From NCBI GenBank assembly GCA_900545935.1, contig URAP01000004.1:26224-90223 (forward strand): a stretch of 64,000 nucleotides of DNA, written 5' to 3'. The position numbers and the translations under genes were made by a program. The stretch comes from an uncultured Eubacteriales bacterium. Its GTDB lineage: Bacteria > Bacillota > Clostridia > Oscillospirales > CAG-272. Positions 62,663 through 64,000 of the stretch are shown in pieces; positions within the stretch are counted from its first letter, which is position 1, and each line of letters opens with the position of its first letter. Under the pieces are notes generated by a model, which did not search any database, was not told where the DNA came from, and worked only from the letters and a program-made list of their open reading frames with translations.

Positions 62663-64000
62663 ATGAAGAGAAGAAACGGCGCGGTGCGTCTGTTTGCGCT
62701 TACGCTCGGCATGCTCATGCTGTTGACGGCTTGCTCGGGCGGAGGCGGTAATGAGTCGGTGGAGACTACTGCCGTCACCGCTCGCAGTGACACTGCGGTC
62801 GAATATCCCGGTGAGATCGTTCGTCCGCGCAGTGCGGAGCAGGCGGCAAAGGCGCTCGAGGGACTCGAAACGCTCAATTTTGACGGTGCCGCAACGGTCA
62901 TAGCGACATATTCGCACGCCGATATTTTGTGTCCCGAATCTGCCGCAGACGAGATAAGCGCGGCAGCGCTTGCCCGCAACAGAGTGATAGAAAAGAAGTA
63001 CAATACCACCATTGCCGGAAAGCTCGCGGGATCCCGCGAGGCACTGCTGGACGAGGTGCGTACAAGCGTAAAGGCAGGGCTGTACTACGCGGATATCATT
63101 GCGATAGATATCTCGGAGATAGGCAGCTATAATGCCGATTCGCTTCTGATGAATCTATACAGTCTGCCGGATTTTGACCCGAACTCCGACATTTTCAATA
63201 CCGACGCGATGTCTCAGCTGAGTGCTGCATTCCGCAGCTACGGGGTTGTCAGCGCCGCGACTGAGGATGTGCGCGATATCTATGCCGTCTACTGGAATAA
63301 AGCGATAGCGGAATCTCTCGGCGCGGGTGATCTCTACGGCGAGTACGAGCGCGGAGAGTGGACATGGCAGCGCTTTTCTGTGCTGATGCACAGTGCAGCC
63401 GAGGCTCGCGGCGCGGATAAGGCGACGCGTATAGGTGCGGTTACCGACCTTCCGCTGAACGAGATCGCCGACGCTATGCAGATAAGCTCGGGATTGCATT
63501 ATGTCAGCACCGAATACGGCTCTGTGCCGTCCATAAGCTACGACGATGCCGCTATGAATGAGCTTGCCGCACTTGCGTATACCGTTTTCGGAAACGGGCA
63601 GGGCTTTTCGAGCGGATACGGCTCGGATACATCTGCTGCGACGAGCTTTCGCGGCGGCGATGTGCTGTTCTATGTAGGTACCTTCCGCGATGCGGAGACG
63701 CTCGCCAGTGCTGAGTCGGACTGGGGAGTGCTGCCGCTGCCGTCCTATTCGGAGCAGACTTCGGGAATAACCGCAATGTCTCCGAGTTCGGCGGTCCTTG
63801 TCACTCCGCGCAGCAACGCGCTCGGCAAAAATACCTCTGCCGTGCTCAAGGCACTTTCGCTCGCATCCTCCGGTGTGATTGATGATGCAGTTATCGAGTA
63901 TCTTACCGTCTCCTCGCTGCGCGATAATGCGTCCGTGCGGATGGTGAGAGCGGCGGCGGAAAAAACGGCGGATACCGGGGAGGGCGTGCTGGGCCGTCTG
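62663..64000 (+). CDS. Extracellular solute-binding lipoprotein (partial)
   Basis: The gene runs off the right edge; 446 codons are seen without a stop. The start has GGAGGGA at good spacing. The N-terminus FALTLGMLMLLTACSGGGG is a lipoprotein signal with lipobox LTAC (Cys24), followed by a Gly/Thr/Ser linker. The body resembles sugar-type (family 1) ABC transporter binding proteins: YADIIAIDISEIGSYNADSL, VYWNKAIAESLGAGDLY, GEWTWQRFSVLM and, later, WGVLPLPSYSEQTSG. It would capture a solute outside the membrane for an ABC importer whose permease genes may lie to the right. The substrate is unknown. Confidence 0.85.
   Translation, partial: MKRRNGAVRLFALTLGMLMLLTACSGGGGNESVETTAVTARSDTAVEYPGEIVRPRSAEQAAKALEGLETLNFDGAATVIATYSHADILCPESAADEISAAALARNRVIEKKYNTTIAGKLAGSREALLDEVRTSVKAGLYYADIIAIDISEIGSYNADSLLMNLYSLPDFDPNSDIFNTDAMSQLSAAFRSYGVVSAATEDVRDIYAVYWNKAIAESLGAGDLYGEYERGEWTWQRFSVLMHSAAEARGADKATRIGAVTDLPLNEIADAMQISSGLHYVSTEYGSVPSISYDDAAMNELAALAYTVFGNGQGFSSGYGSDTSAATSFRGGDVLFYVGTFRDAETLASAESDWGVLPLPSYSEQTSGITAMSPSSAVLVTPRSNALGKNTSAVLKALSLASSGVIDDAVIEYLTVSSLRDNASVRMVRAAAEKTADTGEGVLGRL

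Overview
The window reads as a chromosomal segment of an anaerobic, probably gut-associated Clostridia (Oscillospiraceae/Ruminococcaceae-like). The pointers are Bacillota housekeeping genes (alaS end, pyrR-uracil permease, cysE-cysS, DUF1292), a SPOCS/LysM spore-coat-type protein, ferredoxins beside a Crp/Fnr regulator, and giant secreted proteins with CBM9-like and cysteine-ribbon modules. The taxon is inferred from gene content only; no rRNA is present.

Layout: 1-1404 holds the 3' end of alaS and a MscS channel. About 1485-16129 is an integrated mobile element bounded by 35-bp imperfect inverted repeats, with a large serine recombinase at its right end. Its left half is a leftward six-gene operon: HTH controller, two C5-cytosine methyltransferases, a PD-(D/E)xK nuclease-like protein, an Mrr-type nuclease, and a cold-shock-domain/P-loop ATPase. 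Its right half carries a sigma-like protein, a frameshifted primase, a P4/D5-type helicase, a zinc-ribbon protein, a lone HK97-type capsid protein, a TnpW-like protein and the recombinase. 16400-16740 has tRNA-Leu and tRNA-Gly. 16915-22623 has a Crp/Fnr regulator with a divergent Fe-S protein, a LiaF-like/DUF4097 pair and a double-HTH protein. 23405-32190 has two giant secreted proteins that share an apparently identical 1,090-bp 3' module. 32623-36718 has uracil permease and pyrR (with a PyrR-type leader), an aldose epimerase-like gene and an anchored amidase.

36862-54451 is a surface polysaccharide cluster: initiating sugar-phosphate transferase, epimerase, glycosyltransferases, acyl- and acetyltransferases, LicD, polymerase-like and flippase proteins. 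Embedded in it is a 1,598-residue secreted phosphodiester glycosidase with cell-wall-binding repeats. 54874-64000 has the SPOCS/LysM protein, a structured RNA candidate, DUF1292, ferredoxin, a radical SAM protein, cysE-cysS and a truncated extracellular solute-binding lipoprotein.

How the genes fit together: the element's defence-type operon sits next to its left end and its replication and integration genes sit on the right, so it looks like a satellite-like element carrying defence cargo. The polysaccharide cluster is nearly continuous, with overlapping genes and one clear promoter at its start, so it is probably one long operon of a Wzx/Wzy-type pathway. All functional claims come from motifs read by eye; no database search was run.
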